Source: Ascoidea rubescens DSM 1968 (taxonomy: Eukaryota > Ascomycota > Saccharomycetes > Ascoideales > Ascoideaceae). From it: a stretch of DNA of 64,000 nt. Below the pieces are notes generated by a model. The model searched no databases, was not told where the DNA came from, and was given only the letters and a program-made list of their open reading frames with translations. The position numbers and the translations under genes are program-made. Every line of letters begins with the position of its first letter. The first letter of the stretch is position 1. The stretch spans positions 2,740,694 to 2,804,693 of the forward strand of contig NW_017962913.1 of NCBI RefSeq assembly GCF_001661345.1. Direction: 5' to 3'. Shown here piece by piece: positions 50,644 to 60,999 of this stretch.

Positions 50644-51255
50644 GAAACATCCAGCACCCACAAAAAGCGGAGCGATCCAAGGTTCTGGTTTTATTGCCAT
50701 TTAATGTTCTTTCTTAAACGTATGTAGATGGCAAACAGTTCTGAAATTCGATTGCTAATATTCAATTGAAAGAAAATAGCACACTCAAAGCAAAAGTACA
50801 ACAAAAGAAGAGGAAGAAAGAAATAACGATGAAATAAAAGAGAAAGCTGTAAATTGTTTGATTTGGCCAACGCCTGGGTTTATGATTGTTGATATACATT
50901 TCCAAAACTTCAAAGAAGATATAAATAAAAATAAAAGTTTTGAGGGCGGTTCGAAAAAAAATATTAGTAGCTGCTGCAATATCAAGAAATTGAGTATAAA
51001 GCTTTTGTAAGCTATTCCAGAATGTGGATGGAATATATATTTTTATGAATAATAGTTGATTGGAGAGAAGCATCCAAAACAAGAGTTCTGTTATGTTGGA
51101 AAAGTTGGAGTTTAGAGTATTCAAAACTAGCAATTCTGAAAATGATTATAGTCATCCAAGATAATCTTATTGCCATANTAATCTTATTGCCATAGAAAGT
51201 AATCTTATTGCCATAGAAAGTAATCTTTAAACTTGGGAATGTTTTCCTCAATCTA
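50644..51255. other. Spacer with minisatellite next to the LRR pseudogene
   Basis: No gene is supported; frames on the minus strand (50762-51133) are hydrophobic and low-complexity with no domain. It includes the 21-bp tandem repeat with an unresolved base described separately. Confidence 0.4.
51162..51220. repeat. 21-bp minisatellite with an ambiguous base
   Basis: The unit TAATCTTATTGCCATAGAAAG occurs twice in full (51179-51199, 51200-51220). A partial copy precedes it (51162-51178), ending in N at 51178, and TAATCTTTA follows. The N sits where the first unit is shortened, so the true copy number may be larger than assembled. Confidence 0.85.
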
Positions 51256-52856
51256 TCACTCTTCTTTGGATACTCCTGATTTTGATATTGCAATCTTCAT
51301 AAAGTTAGACAATTGTGGAAGATCCTTTTTATTTAAACCTGACAAAGTGGGTTTTCTTTTAAACAATCTTTTGAATAGTTTTTTGAATATTGAAGACTGC
51401 TTAGTTTTAATTCTCCCATTTTGAGTTAGATCTATCTTATTATATCATAGATTTACAAATGAACAATTATTTAGCTGTTCAATAGAGACTAGTGTTTTAA
51501 TACGATTGTTTGGTAAGTCCAAAGATTTCAAATTCTTTATACAATTCAAACCGCTAATTTCGGATATTCTGTTATAGGATAGATTCATTGTCGTTAATTT
51601 TCTCAAACACGTCTTATTTTCCACAAGTTTAAAGCCACTAATGTTGTGTGCTAAATTGATCTTACTTAAATTGTCTAATCTTTCAATGTTTTCTACAATT
51701 TTTATCCTGTTTGAACAAAGATTCAACACTGAAAGCTTGACCAAATTGATCAAATTTTCTATTTTTGTTATTTGGTTATTTGAATATTGCTAATTAAATT
51801 GTAACAAAGATATAATTCTTCTAAATTTGACAATGGATTTAAACTTCGAATACTTTTGATATTAAAAATGGAATTGTTTCTTAGATTTGGTTTGATCTGA
51901 TCTTCAGGCTCAATGGGATTGTTAAACTCTTTTAGTTTATTAGAAAATAGTTTTAAAGTAGCCAAATGCTTTGGAAAATGAACATTTTTAATACTTGTAA
52001 TTTTACTGTTGGTTAAGTCCAAATACTTTATCATTTCAGAAAAACAGACATTTTCCAATCTGCCAAAATTATTATTTCTTAATTCAAAATGGTTTATACT
52101 TTTTAGCTTTGACACGCCAGATTCTATTTCGGTTAGGTCCATACCATTCAAGTGTAATCTTTTCAAGTCAAATTGATTAAAATTAACACATTCATCTGAG
52201 AAAAGAGATTGTGGATCGGTTAGATCCTCTGGATGATAATCAGGATCGTTACTTGTGCCTGGTGCATGTTGAAATTTGGAATATTTCCGAGAAATTATAT
52301 TCTTAAAGTCAATTATCACGGTTTTCAATGTGTGTTTTTGAACTAGTAGCAAGTTTTTGATTATTGATATACATTTCCGAAAACCATCATGTACCTTTGG
52401 TTCTGAAGAAGGCGCTGAATAAAGTGCATTATTGTAACAGTACGAAGGTGATTGTACGTCAATTACCATTTTTGTCACTGAACAAAACATAGTGATTATG
52501 TCTTGATGATTATCTAATAAATTTGTGTCAGGCAAGCATACTTTGAGAAATATCGCATTGGTAAATTGATTCAAATAGTGTTTAAAAAGTAAAACATCTT
52601 TAAGGCTCAATATCAAGGGGGACTTTGGGAAGTTTTTAGTGTGATCAGAAGGAACAAAATTTCGAGAATCATGTGTAATTAGTTCAATATTTTGGAATAC
52701 TTTTGCCAAACATGTTCTTTTAACTGTTGGGTTAGCAGAGGAAATGAATAAGAATGTTTGTTCAAACGAGAGTTGGGTAAAAATAGCGTTGAGAATGTGA
52801 GGTGGCAATCCCTTTAATATGTTTTGTCTAGGACTCTTTGGCACTGCAAGTTCCAT
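51256..52856 (-). pseudogene. F-box/leucine-rich-repeat gene with frame disruptions
   Basis: The main frame (52856 down to 51768) starts MELAVPKSPRQNILKGLPPH, has an F-box at about 15-60 (LPPHILNAIFTQLSFEQTF), then LRRs of the SDS22-like type (LRNNNFGRLENVCF, LDLTNSKITSIKNV, LEELYLCYNLISNI). One base out of frame, the repeats continue without a gap (NQITKIENLINLVKLSVLNL) to 51445. A second shift leads into a basic tail ending SKSGVSKEE at 51256-51258. F-box/LRR proteins are substrate receptors of SCF ubiquitin ligases. Two frame changes suggest a recent pseudogene, but the nearby N shows imperfect assembly, so sequence error is possible. If the frames are real, a shortened 362-residue protein could still be made. 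Confidence 0.72.
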
Positions 52857-53639
52857 TGTTGATATATTTTGCTGGCTATGGATGCTATAAACAATGTATT
52901 TATTTCAGCAAAAGCAGAGCGAAATATCGGTATATAAATAGTGAGGAATTGTTCTGGAATCATGTACAATATGCACAATTATTTGAGTTTGATGCGTCTA
53001 CATGCATGATACCAAACTAATAAAACAATGTCTTTGTTTTTTTCAGAGCAACTCTGGAAATTTTATTGTTGTCTGGATGGTTTGAACAGAGAAAGCTGTT
53101 TGTGTTTATACCAAAGCTGTTTGTGCCTATATTAACACATCAAATAGCGAACAGCCTGGGCAATATATGAAGGCCCAAGCGAGTTTGTTGGTGCTCTCTA
53201 GACAAGCTGTCAAACGCGCGTCGGCAATAACGTGCGTCAACAATAGACCAGCAATGTGGATGTGCACACAGATATATGTGATCCGCCGAAAGAGGAAGGC
53301 AGGACCGGCACTGACGGTGCACCGTAACTTGCCTCATAACTTGCGCTATAACTTGCCCCATAACACGCACTAACAGCGCACAAAATCGCGCACCATGTTT
53401 CGTGCCCTAAACCCGCTCCTCACCAAAACACGGGTGCAGTGCGTTCACCTCCACGCTGTGATTAGTAAACTGATTCTCACTCTTGTTTAAATCGCTTGTG
53501 CACTCGCTGATATCTCCATCCTGATACTCTGAATATCTGGTAAAACCTGTAACACACCTTCTAACACATCCTCTGATAATTTGCTACAGCTGCTTGTTGC
53601 AACGCTTGTTTTTTCTAAACCTCCCCTGCTGCTCGAATT
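52857..53639. promoter_or_regulatory. Divergent spacer of the LRR and psq genes with a GC-rich part
   Basis: No gene is supported. The psq-proximal part (about 53150-53480) is GC-rich. It carries near-repeats CGTAACTTGCCTCATAACTTGCGCTATAACTTGCCCCATAAC around 53323-53364, a 13-14 bp unit repeated about four times. Short frames across it lack domains. Confidence 0.5.
53323..53366. repeat. Short tandem repeat TAACTTGCxxCA in the psq promoter
   Basis: The core AACTTGC occurs three times and a related AACACGC once, spaced 13-15 bases apart. It lies about 280-320 bases upstream of the psq gene start. A cluster of binding sites for one factor is possible. Confidence 0.55.
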
Positions 53640-56471
53640 ATGCCCCCAATATCCACCAAACGCAACATCTTGGAACGACAACCAACTCTCTCCGAGTATG
53701 TCTCTACGCCAAAGGAGAAACGATTGGAAATTGCCTTGAAAATGCTACTAGAAGATAAAGCTCCTCTAAGAACAACTGCTACCCAGCTTGGTTTGCCTGC
53801 TTCGACCTTGAGAAATCGTGTTAAGCAGATCAAATCAAAACCAAAGACTCAAGTTAATGCCTGCTATAAAGGCTGTAATTTATTAACCGTTAACGAAGAA
53901 AGAATCCTAATAAAACTAATCAAAATATATGACGACAGTAACAAATACTTAAGGGTTCGAGATGTTAAAAAATTGATTTGCCAAATTGTGTTTTATAGAA
54001 GAAAAATACTTGAAGATAAATTTTTGGTTGACCAAGTAGCAAAAGGCGTAACTCATGATTATGAAGGGAAACAATTAAAATTATTATCTTTTAAAGATAT
54101 CAAACTAGGTCACAATTTCTGGGGAAGATTCACTAAGAAACACAGATTAAATGATTTGAAGTGCTTTTCAACTGATGGGAGAAATTATAGAGAACTACGG
54201 AACAAATATAAAAAATTTAGTATAACCTCTGAAAGCCTCCCAACTGAAGTTAACAATATACCAAATGTGGACCTACTATTGCTTTATTTTAATTTGTTTT
54301 TCTTAGATGGAAAAATTAACCTCGCGGAGGAAAGCGACGATGATGAAATGAATTTTGATAATACTTTAGATGAACAATCCTCCAAAATTTCAATTAGCGA
54401 TAACTCTCCTACTTCTAAAAGTGCATCATTAAATTTGAAATCATCTTCAAAAATGATTAACAAAAATAACAATATACCTAACGATAAATTTAATGTACTT
54501 AGTAATAAAAAGAAATCAAACCCAATTAGCAATTCCATTACTGCCAATATCATGCCCAGTAATAATCATATTAATAATAACAGTAATAATGTCAAAAACA
54601 ATAACAACATCTCAAATCATGATAACGATCAAAATAATCAAAACAACAATAATGAAAACATTATTATGACAGATCTAAACCATATAAACAATAACGAATT
54701 GATCAACAACACAAATAGTTCAAATATTAATTCTTTTCAGAATAATGATAACAGAACTTTAAACACAGAAAATGATTCTAATATTGACCATTCCTTGAAG
54801 AGTAAATCTCTTAATCCCTTGCCAAATTTTCCTCTGTTAATGTCTAAAAATCAATCTTTTGAAAATGATATTTTATCTTATAATCAACCTTCAAATTCAA
54901 ATTCTAATACAAATAACAACTATACGAATAATATCTTCAACAACAATAACAATAACAATAACAATAAAAACAGCAACAATCGTATTATTTCAAATATTAA
55001 TAATCTGGATACTATGAATGGCATTAATATCAACAACATTAATAACATTTCCACTATAAGCAACATTAACAATATTGACAATATTAATAGTATTAACAGT
55101 ATTAACAGCTTAGGAAATTTAAGTACTTTAGGAAATTTAAGTACTTTAGGAAATATTTCAAAGTCTAATAATGATACTCATGATAAGAATAGTTTTATAA
55201 ACAGGATTAAGAACATAAACACTGATAATAATACTGATCAAGATAATAACAATAACCCCCTGATCAGTCTTCGCAACAACAATCAAAACACTGATAATTT
55301 TAACTTCAACTCTAACCCAAATAATGCAATTAATAGAAACAATAACTTTGAAGACATTAATTCTAATAACCATGGAAACACAATGGAAAATCTTGGTACA
55401 GATATTAATAATAACCTTACATCCAGTATTGGTGCAACAAATAACAATAATATTATTATTAATTCAAATTCCAACAATAATTCTTCTAGTATATCTTCTT
55501 TAACTTCCAGCAACAATAAAAATAATATAAATAGTCTTTCCAGTTTTCCAAACCAAAACAATATTGAAATATCCAGTTTTAACTTTGTGGGTAGCACTAA
55601 CCATAATTCAAATAACAATCAATTGTCAACAAATCATTTTAATTCTTTTTTATCCACTGATCCCATTTCTAATTCTTTAACCTCTAGTAGCTCATTAAAT
55701 GGACTGAATAGCATATCAAATGGAATTAATATCCTTGCAAATGATGAAGGTGACAAAAATAACAATAATAACAATAATAACAATAATAACAATAGTAACA
55801 ATGGTCAATATAATAATAATATGAATAACAATAACAATATTATCAATAAGAATAAAAATAATAACAATAATATAAATAATATAAATAATCACAATAATAT
55901 AAATAATAACAATAATAACAATAATAACAATAATAACAATAATATAAATAATATAAATAATATAAATAACAACAATAATATAAATAATATAAATAATATA
56001 AATAATATAAATAATAACAATAACAATAACAATAACAATAACAACAATAATAACTTGAATTTCAATTTTAATAATAGCAACAATTTGAATAATTTCAATC
56101 TTAGTAGTACTATTGCAAATGGAAATGGAAGTGGTTTGCCTTTAATTAAGAATGCCACAAATTTAAATAGCAATTTCTTTTTGCGTCCAATGTTAGCTTC
56201 AAATTCTCATAACAATCAAAACAATTATGTAAACTCTTTATCTAATCATAACAATCAAAATAGTTTGAACAACATATTTTCTCCAAACTCCTTGCTATAT
56301 CATGATTCATTAGCTAACCATAATATTCAACAAAATCAGCAACCGGATAGTTTTCCAAGTACAAATATTATGTTGCCAAATACTAATTTACCTAGCAATA
56401 ATTATCAACGCCCTATAAGTCAAAAGAATCTCAAATCATTGACTAGAGATTCTCCTAATAATTCTTGGTAA
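53640..56471 (+). CDS. HTH-psq / CENP-B-like DNA-binding protein with giant Asn-rich tail
   Basis: From ATG 53640 the 943 residues start MPPISTKRNILERQPT. An HTH of psq type lies at about 25-65 (LRTTATQLGLPASTLRNRV). A second helical module at about 80-195 follows (TVNEERILIKLIKIYDD, then NFWGRFTKKHRLNDLKCF). This layout matches the paired DNA-binding domain of pogo/Tc5-type transposases and CENP-B. No DDE catalytic domain follows: residues 240-943 are Asn/Ser-rich, with poly-Asn runs, NINNINNINN repeats and three copies of LGNLSTLG. A regulator or centromere-type binding protein domesticated from a transposase is the best inference. No transposon ends are seen. I do not know a named orthologue. 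Confidence 0.78.
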   Translation: MPPISTKRNILERQPTLSEYVSTPKEKRLEIALKMLLEDKAPLRTTATQLGLPASTLRNRVKQIKSKPKTQVNACYKGCNLLTVNEERILIKLIKIYDDSNKYLRVRDVKKLICQIVFYRRKILEDKFLVDQVAKGVTHDYEGKQLKLLSFKDIKLGHNFWGRFTKKHRLNDLKCFSTDGRNYRELRNKYKKFSITSESLPTEVNNIPNVDLLLLYFNLFFLDGKINLAEESDDDEMNFDNTLDEQSSKISISDNSPTSKSASLNLKSSSKMINKNNNIPNDKFNVLSNKKKSNPISNSITANIMPSNNHINNNSNNVKNNNNISNHDNDQNNQNNNNENIIMTDLNHINNNELINNTNSSNINSFQNNDNRTLNTENDSNIDHSLKSKSLNPLPNFPLLMSKNQSFENDILSYNQPSNSNSNTNNNYTNNIFNNNNNNNNNKNSNNRIISNINNLDTMNGININNINNISTISNINNIDNINSINSINSLGNLSTLGNLSTLGNISKSNNDTHDKNSFINRIKNINTDNNTDQDNNNNPLISLRNNNQNTDNFNFNSNPNNAINRNNNFEDINSNNHGNTMENLGTDINNNLTSSIGATNNNNIIINSNSNNNSSSISSLTSSNNKNNINSLSSFPNQNNIEISSFNFVGSTNHNSNNNQLSTNHFNSFLSTDPISNSLTSSSSLNGLNSISNGINILANDEGDKNNNNNNNNNNNNSNNGQYNNNMNNNNNIINKNKNNNNNINNINNHNNINNNNNNNNNNNNNNINNINNINNNNNINNINNINNINNNNNNNNNNNNNNNLNFNFNNSNNLNNFNLSSTIANGNGSGLPLIKNATNLNSNFFLRPMLASNSHNNQNNYVNSLSNHNNQNSLNNIFSPNSLLYHDSLANHNIQQNQQPDSFPSTNIMLPNTNLPSNNYQRPISQKNLKSLTRDSPNNSW
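55108..55155 (+). repeat. 18-bp coding repeat (LGNLST)
   Basis: The unit TTAGGAAATTTAAGTACT repeats in frame, giving LGNLST twice and then LGNIS. It lies within the Asn-rich tail of the psq protein. Confidence 0.7.
55759..56048. repeat. AAC/AAT-rich trinucleotide tract coding poly-Asn and Asn-Ile
   Basis: About 290 bases made almost wholly of AAC, AAT and ATA codons in the psq gene. Runs of pure Asn alternate with an Asn-Ile-Asn hexapeptide repeat. The alternation of AAC and AAT suggests age or selection against pure repeats. Confidence 0.85.
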
Positions 56472-57029
56472 GACAATTCTATTTTGATTTTCAATAAAAG
56501 CTAGCTTTTTTTTAATTTTCTTTCATAGCATTGCTTCATGTTACTTTTATTACATTCTTTTGGTCACTTTAGAAATTTTTGATTGAAGTTTGTATTTTTT
56601 TATGGTTTTTAGTTGAATCTTGTATCCACTATATATTTTATTGATTAGAGTTATTTAAGGAGTTTATCTTAATTTTTTTTTTTATATATTTTGTTAAATT
56701 TGATTTCTGGGTTTGTATTGAATTGGATAAGTTTTGTAAATTGTTGAGGGAATTAAAGAATGAGTAGATATATATGTCACGAAATTATGAATTTTTAAAG
56801 GTATATAAATATATACATAATAATAAGAGAATTGAAAAAAAAAAGATACACCAAGTTTCATGAGAAACGAAAACCGAAATTTAAATCAAAATATAAATAT
56901 AAGAATAAAAATAAAAATAAAAATAAAAATAAAGATAAAGATAAAAATAAAAATAAATATAGATATGAATGTTAGGAATGATAATAAAAACATAACTTCA
57001 CAAAGATAACAATTAAAGAAATGTCTCGT
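56472..57029. terminator. Convergent 3' region between the psq and PDH-kinase genes
   Basis: AT-rich spacer without a gene. It contains TATATATTT and TATATAAATATATA motifs typical of yeast 3' ends, and the AAAAAT repeat at about 56903-56960. Confidence 0.5.
56903..56960. repeat. AAAAAT/AAAGAT hexanucleotide repeat
   Basis: About nine units of AAAAAT and AAAGAT in tandem, in the 3' flank of the PDH-kinase gene. Confidence 0.85.
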
Positions 57030-58709
57030 CTAAGCTCTATCTAATTGTGGTTTTTCATTTAAAGAATTTAATTTTCTTAATTTTAAATATATATCAGTAC
57101 CATAATTGTTTAAACAATTCATTTTAATATCACCGTTCCAATATTCAGCATAAACTTTGCACATTGGCAATCCTAGACCAAGCTTAAAATTTAAAGGTCT
57201 TTTAATTAATTTGACCAAAGAAGATTCCACAGGAATTGATGTTGAAGATAATTGATTAATTTCAACTTTTGATTTTTCTAATAAATTTGATAGATCTTCA
57301 GCATTACTTCTTTGAATATGTAAATTACTATTCATTGATGAATGAATATTGGTTTCTAAATCAAAATAGTTGGTAGCTAAATCTAAACCAGGTAGTTTAT
57401 GAAAATTCATTAAAGATTGTTTTGCAAATTTTGGATTTTTACCAAAAGACCAAATTTTTTCAATGGGAATGTTATTTTTTAAACCCCCACCTTGATCACT
57501 AAATCTAAATAAGATATTTTCTTTATTATTGATAATTGTGACAGTTATTGGAGGAGGTTTATTTTGTTTAAAGAAATCTTGATTTTTTTGAAAATTTGAA
57601 AGATTTTTATTTACAAAATTAATCATTGTTTCTTCATAAGAGTTTCTTAAGATTTCACCAAATAAATATCTTAAATGAGTTGGAACAAATTGGAAAATGA
57701 TATCTTTACCTTCAATAATTAAATTAGGCATTAGATAATCATTTGGATATAGACTTTTGGTGAAATTTAAAGCAAGTTCTCCACAATATTGTAAGTTTTC
57801 CTTTGCAGATAATTTGACAAATAAATCCCCAAAGAACTCGTTATTATCATTGTTATCATTATTATCATTATTATTATTGTCATTTGATTTTGATTTTGAT
57901 TTAGATTTAGATTTATAATTTGGATCTTTTGAAAAATTATATTTATCAGTTAAAGATAAATGTTCCTCGGCAATAATTCTTCTTGAGATTCTTGATCTTA
58001 ACATTGAACTCATGAAATCGTCTAAATCTCTTTGAGACAAATTTTGAGAGATTGAACATTCTAGAGCACCCATCATAATATGAGGTAAATTCAATAAATT
58101 TAATCTTAATAAGTTTTGTAAAATTGAACAAAAATGTTCATTTTCTTCTAAATTCAGAATTGTTTTAATTTTTCTAAATTGTTCAAAGATGCCATAATAA
58201 CTTTCATAGACTTGAACCAAATGATAATTATTTATGACTGAGAATGGTTTTAATTGCAATTCTTTAATCTTATAAGCAATTCTGATTGGAATTTCCTCTC
58301 TAACAAAATTAGCACTAGCTAGGATCTTATCCTTATTTAATTTTTTGCCATAGTAAACCAACTGTCGAAGAGTCATTGGATGTGGTTTTTTAGCTAGCCA
58401 AAAATCTAAAGTAGTATTATGATAAAAATGATGTTTGTTGATATATTTTGAATTTGGAGGATAAGGCCCTAGGTTGGACAAATATGGAGCTATTTTGTCA
58501 ATATAGGCCTTGTTGAGATTCAAATGAGAAAAATCGTCATTGAATGAATATAGACTATCATCATTTTCAATCAATTCGTTGAAAGGAGAAGTATCAGAAA
58601 TAGCCAAATTTGAAAGATAAGACCTAAAAATAAGTAGCGAATGTCTGGAACAGCAACTCAACGACAGATTGGCAGCCACAGCAGTAGCAGCTCTCCGACT
58701 CAAAAGCAT
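57030..58709 (-). CDS. Mitochondrial protein kinase of the pyruvate dehydrogenase kinase family
   Basis: Such kinases (Pkp1/Pkp2 in yeast) phosphorylate the E1-alpha of pyruvate dehydrogenase in the matrix and switch it off. The start is the ATG at 58707-58709; five codons upstream lack ATG. The N-terminus MLLSRRAATAVAANLS is a clear presequence. The helical BCDHK domain has PMTLRQLVYYGKK and SSMLRSRISRRIIAEEHLSL. The GHKL ATPase part shows the N-box (FGEILRNSYEETM), G1 (FSDQGGGLKNN) and G2 (GLGLPMCKVYAEYWNGDI, NYGTDIYLKL). A Lys/Ser then Asn/Asp tract (about 265-290) interrupts the middle. It has 559 residues, longer than most homologues. Pkp1 versus Pkp2 was not resolved. Confidence 0.9.
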   Translation of the reverse strand: MLLSRRAATAVAANLSLSCCSRHSLLIFRSYLSNLAISDTSPFNELIENDDSLYSFNDDFSHLNLNKAYIDKIAPYLSNLGPYPPNSKYINKHHFYHNTTLDFWLAKKPHPMTLRQLVYYGKKLNKDKILASANFVREEIPIRIAYKIKELQLKPFSVINNYHLVQVYESYYGIFEQFRKIKTILNLEENEHFCSILQNLLRLNLLNLPHIMMGALECSISQNLSQRDLDDFMSSMLRSRISRRIIAEEHLSLTDKYNFSKDPNYKSKSKSKSKSNDNNNNDNNDNNDNNEFFGDLFVKLSAKENLQYCGELALNFTKSLYPNDYLMPNLIIEGKDIIFQFVPTHLRYLFGEILRNSYEETMINFVNKNLSNFQKNQDFFKQNKPPPITVTIINNKENILFRFSDQGGGLKNNIPIEKIWSFGKNPKFAKQSLMNFHKLPGLDLATNYFDLETNIHSSMNSNLHIQRSNAEDLSNLLEKSKVEINQLSSTSIPVESSLVKLIKRPLNFKLGLGLPMCKVYAEYWNGDIKMNCLNNYGTDIYLKLRKLNSLNEKPQLDRA

Positions 58710-59195
58710 ATTTATGATGATCAATCCTAGCAGTTGTCTTTTGTTCTCTCAGTAGCAGTAGCACATCCAAAGACTGGCAGCAAAAGCAGTAAAAGCAGCA
58801 AATCCTCCACAGTTCAAAGTGCAGCAGCGGCTTCTGAAACCAAAAAAGGTTCTAGTGTTACCCGATATTTTTAACTCAGGTGATATGCACCTATAATTAT
58901 GGGATTAATGTCTATATCACGTGGTTATAGCTTAAAAGCAGTTTCCTATTTGGGAAGCAGATATAATAGAGGAAGGATTTATCTTTTCTCGGTTTGATAT
59001 TCTGTCAACACACATATTTTTGCTGATGTTCTTGTTTGCAATAATTGTTACAAAGATACCCTGTCTCTTAATAATTTTAGAGATACTCCTTATTAAAATG
59101 TCTTACTTAATGATAGCTAACAATTCAGTTTGTAACATAATTTAATGGGTCTAGATTTCAGAATCTTAAATAGTTAAATATTTCAAAGAACAGAT
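58710..59195. promoter_or_regulatory. PDH-kinase upstream region
   Basis: No gene is seen. A CAGCAG-rich part lies just upstream of the start. TCACGTGG near 58918 is an E-box of Cbf1 type. Beyond about 59040 the sequence may already be eroded LRR gene remains. Confidence 0.45.
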
Positions 59196-59595
59196 TTTCT
59201 AATCTTAATCTAAGAAATTCCAAATTAATGTTATTAAAACATTTAGATTTATTATCAAATGATTTAGCCGAATCTGATATTATATTTAATTTGATCAATT
59301 CAAACTAGCTATGGCTATCTTTTAATAATATGAATTAAATTGATCAGTTATCTAACATGGAGAAATCAGTCAAGTTGATAGGATTGAAAAGTTGACTTCT
59401 TTAATTGGTTTGAGACATTTGAAATTTGAATTTGAATTTGAATCTTCAAACAAAATAGAAAATTTGTCTAATTTAAAAATTCTAATTGTTATAAAATTTG
59501 GCATTAATGTTACCCAAAAAACGTTAAAAACTATACCGTTGTTTAATAAACTAATTCTATTATCAAGCTACAAAAATAATTCAAGGATATGTTAG
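59196..59595 (+). pseudogene. Eroded leucine-rich-repeat gene fragment
   Basis: On the plus strand, repeat-like pieces occur in changing frames: NLNLRNSKLMLLKHLDLLSN, then VDRIEKLTSLIGLRHLKF and NKIENLSNLKILIV. They have the spacing and Leu/Asn pattern of the LRR gene at 51.3-52.9 kb but are interrupted by several stops. No F-box is found. It looks like an older dead relative of that gene, in the opposite orientation. Confidence 0.55.
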
Positions 59596-59937
59596 TATGA
59601 AAATAAAAAAATTTTAAAAAAAAACAAAGATAGAGATATAAAGATATAAATATATAGAAATTAATATTAAAACATAATATTTTATCAAAAGAAAAGAAAA
59701 AAAATTAAACTGAATTGAATTGAAATTTATATTATAAGGTAATGGAATGAAGATATGATAATTTGACAAGAAAATAAAAAGAAGATTTTTGAATTGATTA
59801 GAACTGCTTTTTTCAAGCAAAATTTATTCTATATTTTATATTCATGACAAAATATAATAAATATTATTTCTATTTCTATTTCTATTTTTATGATTTTTAT
59901 TATTTTTTTAATTAATGTTACTATTTTTGATTTTATT
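59596..59937. other. GDT1 3' flank
   Basis: AT-rich, with a short TTTCTATTTC repeat near 59867-59886. No gene is seen; terminator sequence for GDT1 is probable. Confidence 0.4.
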
Positions 59938-60999
59938 TTATTTCAACTTTATTAGATGAAACCCATAAACAGCTTCATACATATATAAAATAGCAAAAAG
60001 AAAAAAAGTAGCAGCACCACCTAAAGTAACCATTCTGATTGATATTTTTGAAGCTAAATATTTTCCTCCTAAAACAGCAGCTGAGGTACATAATCCATGG
60101 CCAATGATTCCACCTATGATAACAAACCAATAATCAGAACCAGCAGCCAAGGCTATCGTCGCAATTTGAGATCTGTCACCCCATTCGCCCAAGAAAGTCA
60201 TTAAAAAAACTTTGACCCAAGTAGGAGAAAATATAAAACTTGATAATTCTTTTAATTGAGTTCCAATTTGTTTTAAAAAGGATTCAGTGTTATTAGTGTT
60301 AGTTTTCGAGAAAGCTAATGATGATGAACAAGATTCAATATCCAAACCAGATGAGCCTAGCTCCTTTGACAAGATTTCTTCTTCGACTTCAGCTATTTCT
60401 TCATTAACGCCTAATTCATGGGACATTGCCAAACCTTCAATTAATAACTTATAACCAAATACTAAAAATAAAATTGAAGCAGCAAATTGTGTATATTTTT
60501 GAGGAAGCAAAGCAGGTAAAGCATGACCAATTACGCCAGATAAAATTGTCATTAAAAGTAAAGCTGAGAAGGCAGCCGAAAAGACAACAACTCTCGGGGA
60601 TCTCATTGCCATCAAAGCAGCAATTAAAAATGTTTTATCGCCGATTTCTGAGGAAATAATCATTAGAATCGACATTAAAAAGGAATGTAAAGTATCATCA
60701 TCAGGCTGGTCGTTTTGAGCAGCATCAGAGCTTGTAGAACCTTCAGAATTCTCAGGTATTTCGGGATTGATAGGATTTTGAACCACTCTAACACCCTTCT
60801 TAGCTATTTGAATGGGGATTGGCTGATTATTGACATACTCAAACTTGACAGGCGACTTGTCATTAAAAGCCTTGAGTTTTTGATCTTTGATTGAGTTGGA
60901 AGGGCTACCAGAGTTCTCAATGCTCAAAGAAGAGGTCAAAGAGCCAAGTAAGAGATAGGATACAAATACAAGCAGAGTATTGCAAGAAAAAAGCTTCAT
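59938..60999 (-). CDS. GDT1: Golgi Mn2+/Ca2+ transporter of the UPF0016 family
   Basis: Gdt1 (TMEM165 in animals) brings Mn2+ and Ca2+ into the Golgi in exchange for protons and supports glycosylation. It has 353 residues with a signal peptide (about 1-25), a luminal Asn/Ser/Pro-rich part, and two copies of a three-helix unit. Each unit carries the family motif E-x-G-D: EIGDKTF at 118-124 and EWGDRSQ at 272-278. An acidic loop (VNEEIAEVEEEILSKEL) joins the repeats. Both metal-site motifs are intact. Start ATG at 60997-60999. It shares the Golgi glycosylation theme with SEC53 in this window. Confidence 0.95.
   Translation of the reverse strand: MKLFSCNTLLVFVSYLLLGSLTSSLSIENSGSPSNSIKDQKLKAFNDKSPVKFEYVNNQPIPIQIAKKGVRVVQNPINPEIPENSEGSTSSDAAQNDQPDDDTLHSFLMSILMIISSEIGDKTFLIAALMAMRSPRVVVFSAAFSALLLMTILSGVIGHALPALLPQKYTQFAASILFLVFGYKLLIEGLAMSHELGVNEEIAEVEEEILSKELGSSGLDIESCSSSLAFSKTNTNNTESFLKQIGTQLKELSSFIFSPTWVKVFLMTFLGEWGDRSQIATIALAAGSDYWFVIIGGIIGHGLCTSAAVLGGKYLASKISIRMVTLGGAATFFLFAILYMYEAVYGFHLIKLK

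Noticed and set aside
51740-51800. An intron joining the two main parts of the LRR gene
   Set aside because: The repeat register is continuous with a single-base offset and there are no splice signals, so a frame change explains it better.
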